This document shows positions 5,835-5,878 of a stretch of 5,878 nucleotides of DNA, in pieces. The stretch covers positions 1 through 5,878 of the forward strand of contig CAYZVH010000176.1 in NCBI GenBank assembly GCA_964481755.1. Reading direction: 5' to 3'. Under the pieces are notes generated by a model. The model did no database searches. It worked only from the letters and a program-made list of their open reading frames with translations, and had not been told where the DNA came from. The DNA comes from Phocaeicola_A sp964481755. GTDB taxonomy: Bacteria > Bacteroidota > Bacteroidia > Bacteroidales > Bacteroidaceae. Position numbers and translations under genes: made by a program. How positions within the stretch are numbered: the stretch's first letter is position 1; every line of letters starts with the position of its first letter.

Positions 5835-5857
5835 TGCGTCATATGACACTTGCGTCA
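5835..5857. repeat. Short direct repeat flanking a 10-bp palindrome
   Basis: TGCGTCA occurs at 5835-5841 and again at 5851-5857, and the perfect palindrome GTCATATGAC lies at 5838-5847. This could be a small protein-binding site, but elements this short arise by chance and no promoter box is seen beside it. Confidence 0.3.
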
Positions 5858-5878
5858 CTTGTTTTAGAAGAGTTTTAT

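Larger units (their letters stand above)
5493..5878. other. 386-base non-coding region rich in structured repeats
   Basis: I see no credible gene here. From the ATPase start outward it holds a leader with a -7 box (5530-5537), two duplicated hairpins (5558-5663), a short linker, a 22-bp tandem palindromic array (5675-5806) and a tail of about 70 bases with a 10-bp palindrome and a 7-base direct repeat. The only open frame spanning the array is on the minus strand (5613-5858). It is a translation of the repeats themselves and resembles no protein family. Confidence 0.7.

Noticed and set aside
5613..5858. 81-codon minus-strand open frame over the repeats
   Set aside because: Its sequence is the tandem repeat translated through rotating frames (22 is not a multiple of 3). 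It has no family resemblance and ends inside the hairpin region.

Overview
The window looks like chromosomal DNA from a Bacteroidales bacterium, most likely Prevotella or a close relative. The evidence is a periplasmic family GH97 glycosidase, Bacteroidetes-type promoter boxes (TAnnTTTG, sometimes with an upstream TTG/TTTG), no Shine-Dalgarno sequences at the starts, and a 474-residue ATPase of a type common in Prevotella and Bacteroides. Genus is inferred from these features, not demonstrated.

Layout, left to right. Bases 1-106 are intergenic and carry a leftward promoter for a gene outside the window, overlapped by a 9-bp inverted repeat. A histidine phosphatase is on the minus strand (107-616). 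It is divergent from a rightward cluster of three tightly packed genes: a GH97 glycosidase with a signal peptide (725-2698), a six-helix DUF308/HdeD-like membrane protein (2704-3345) and a Nudix hydrolase of the ADP-ribose pyrophosphatase type (3348-3920). The gaps are 5 and 2 bases, so the three are probably one transcript, driven by a well-formed promoter at 664-696. A 21-bp-stem hairpin (3974-4028) separates this cluster from a convergent minus-strand gene (4068-5492). That gene encodes an ATPase with a winged-helix segment and a C-terminal DUF234-type domain showing a PD-(D/E)XK-like D...ExK motif.

The most unusual part is the 386-base non-coding stretch at the right end (5493-5878), upstream of the ATPase gene. 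It contains a -7 promoter box, two tandemly duplicated hairpins built from the same arms (AGCCAAATCG / CGATTTGGCT), and then five in-register copies plus one decayed copy of a 22-bp unit centred on the palindrome ACAACCGGTTGT. The hairpins and the 22-bp units share sequence modules, so they probably belong to one repeat family. There are no unique spacers, so this is not a CRISPR array. The arrangement looks like an operator or iteron array, or a family of extragenic repeats.

How the genes may work together: the GH97 enzyme would release sugars in the periplasm. The membrane protein and the Nudix enzyme have no obvious biochemical link to it and may simply be co-transcribed housekeeping functions. 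The ATPase and its repeat-rich upstream region form a separate unit. Control of the ATPase gene by the array is an inference from position only.
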